A stretch of DNA of 17,591 nucleotides from Chrysochromulina tobinii (lineage: Eukaryota > Haptophyta > Prymnesiales > Chrysochromulinaceae), in contig JWZX01001263.1 of the NCBI GenBank assembly GCA_001275005.1, positions 1 through 17,591 of the forward strand, given 5' to 3'. The position numbers and the translations under genes were made by a program. Below the pieces are notes generated by a model, which was not told where the DNA came from, searched no databases, and worked only from the letters and a program-made list of their open reading frames with translations. Positions 16,460 through 17,591 of this stretch are shown one piece after another (within the stretch, counting starts at the first letter, position 1; each line of letters begins with the position of its first letter).

Positions 16460-17591
16460 TCAAATAATATCATGGCTGCTCACCGCGCTTCCGCTCTTGC
16501 TCACGCTTCGAGCACGCTCCATTGCGGCGGTATTGCGCGTCCCGCTCGCCGGCTGGGGGTGCGATGGAGGGCTCATGTCGGCGCCTGAGTGGGTCATTGT
16601 GCGAGTGAGCTTGCGCTCGTGCGGACTGGCACCGCCTGACTCACCGCCTGACTCGACGACCATCCCAGCGCGCGGGGTCTCGCCCGCTTGCTTCTTCTTG
16701 ATGTTCTTGTAGGCCCAGTAGCACAGGCAGAAGATGCCGGGGACGAGCACGAAGATGACGAACCCCACCCCGATGCCGGCGCCAACGTCGACGGCCCGGG
16801 ACAGGCCGGCGGCACTCGTCGTCGGCACGAGATCAATCGAGATCGAGGCTCGCGTCGAGGAGAACGAGACGCGCTGACCGATGAGCCCGCACGCGACCGG
16901 TACACCCGAAGGGTCGTGGATCACGAATGCGCGGAGCGAAACAGGCTGGGAGCGCGAGAGGCTGTAGCCGGGCACGAGGACCCCTACACTGCCCGGTGAC
17001 GTCGAGCCAAGTGACATGTTGAGCTGGACAACACCCTGAGTGTCGGTGGTGTAGAGAGGAGCTTGCTGCCACGGGTCGTACGGGCCGCCAAAATACGTGT
17101 CCATGATCCCTGCGGCGTCGGTGCAGCTCGTGCCTGCATGCACGTGCCACCTGCCGCTCTGCGAAGCGGGCAGGCCGGTGAGCGTGCCGCCCAGAACGAC
17201 GCTCGACGCGCCGCTGCTGCTCTGGGTCGCATCAGCGACGATGAGGAGGCCACGCACGTCAAGGGAGCCGGTATAGCCAGGGTAACGTGAGAGCGTGAGT
17301 GGCATGCCGCGTGCAGGCTCGATGACGCCACACGCGACCTTTACGTTTGCAGCGTCGTGGATGACGACGGTCCTTCCGAGCACGGCATGGGCGCCGCCGA
17401 TTCCCCGCAGCGCGCCGTCGCGGCTCAGGCCGTAGCCCGAGACAGAGTCCGCGAATTCGGCCACGCCGTTCGCATCACTCGCCCAGCGGCTCGCGATCCA
17501 AACGTCGGCCCCACCTGTCGGGTAGAAGTGCCCGCCCACTAAGTTGGAGCTGGCGCACGAGTAGCCGGTGTGCACGTGCCAACCGCCGGCC
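16460..17591 (-). CDS. Membrane-anchored tandem Cu/Zn-SOD-like protein, 5' end outside window (partial)
   Basis: The frame is open through the right edge (first residues AGGWHVHTG), so the N-terminus is missing. The GTG at 17575 is an internal Val codon. Two superoxide-dismutase-like beta-barrel domains are visible. The first keeps the copper-site pattern HVH, GGHFYP and VIHD and the Cys pair (GYSC … ACG). The second keeps WHVHAG, FVIHD and the Cys pair but has Thr where the bridging His should be (IMDTYFGG). Neither has the zinc-loop His/His/Asp set, and the catalytic Arg before ACG is Lys in the first and Pro in the second. A single TM helix (about residues 268–293, GIGVGFVIFVLVPGIFCLCYW) is followed by KKK and a Ser-rich cytosolic tail of about 80 residues. 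This fits a type I surface protein, probably with more SOD-like repeats upstream. Copper binding is plausible for domain 1; true dismutase activity is doubtful. Confidence 0.82.
   Translation of the reverse strand, partial: AGGWHVHTGYSCASSNLVGGHFYPTGGADVWIASRWASDANGVAEFADSVSGYGLSRDGALRGIGGAHAVLGRTVVIHDAANVKVACGVIEPARGMPLTLSRYPGYTGSLDVRGLLIVADATQSSSGASSVVLGGTLTGLPASQSGRWHVHAGTSCTDAAGIMDTYFGGPYDPWQQAPLYTTDTQGVVQLNMSLGSTSPGSVGVLVPGYSLSRSQPVSLRAFVIHDPSGVPVACGLIGQRVSFSSTRASISIDLVPTTSAAGLSRAVDVGAGIGVGFVIFVLVPGIFCLCYWAYKNIKKKQAGETPRAGMVVESGGESGGASPHERKLTRTMTHSGADMSPPSHPQPASGTRNTAAMERARSVSKSGSAVSSHDII

Noticed and set aside
17573-17575. Start codon for the SOD-like gene
   Set aside because: It is a GTG encoding Val within the HVH copper motif. 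The frame continues upstream to the window edge.

Overview
This is nuclear DNA of a GC-rich eukaryote, most likely a photosynthetic, flagellated protist with a complex (secondary) plastid. The evidence is: spliceosomal GT–AG introns inside recognisable genes; long Ser-Pro-Pro-Pro, poly-Gln and Gly-Met low-complexity tracts; an FKBP isomerase with an ER-type signal followed by a twin-Arg thylakoid-lumen signal; and a DPY30-type (axonemal docking) motif on a Mg2+ transporter. A haptophyte fits best; a pelagophyte or other red-plastid alga is possible. The species call is inference. There are no operons, tRNAs, rRNAs or CRISPR arrays.

Layout, left to right. 1–2102 (−): 5' part of a secreted modular Cys-rich and Pro-rich protein that runs off the left edge. 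2103–2936: intergenic, with an AT-rich island. 2937–3566 (−): lumenal FKBP, divergent from 3787–4572 (+), a multi-EF-hand protein. 4573–5259: GC-rich convergent spacer. 5260–7121 (−): F-box-like/leucine-rich-repeat protein, probably with an 80-nt last intron. 7122–7391: divergent promoter with two near-identical palindromes. 7392–8300 (+): DPY30–MgtE/SLC41 transporter. 8501–14198 (+): a very large DHX57-like DExH RNA helicase with one clear intron (9686–9870), two single-base frame breaks and a huge low-complexity insertion. 14199–14657: convergent spacer. 14658–16172 (−): ankyrin-repeat protein with an acidic tail. 16460–17591 (−): membrane-anchored tandem Cu/Zn-SOD-like protein, 5' end beyond the right edge.

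The genes are independent transcription units and do not form one pathway. Themes are cell-surface modules (left and right ends), Ca2+/Mg2+ handling (EF-hand, MgtE), plastid protein folding (FKBP) and RNA metabolism (helicase). The most interesting items are the DPY30–MgtE fusion beside the palindrome pair, the LRR intron bounded by a direct repeat, the abutting EF-hand loops that coincide with a 39-nt GT…AG segment, the rebuilt DHX57-type helicase, and the SOD-like domains that keep copper ligands but lose zinc ligands.
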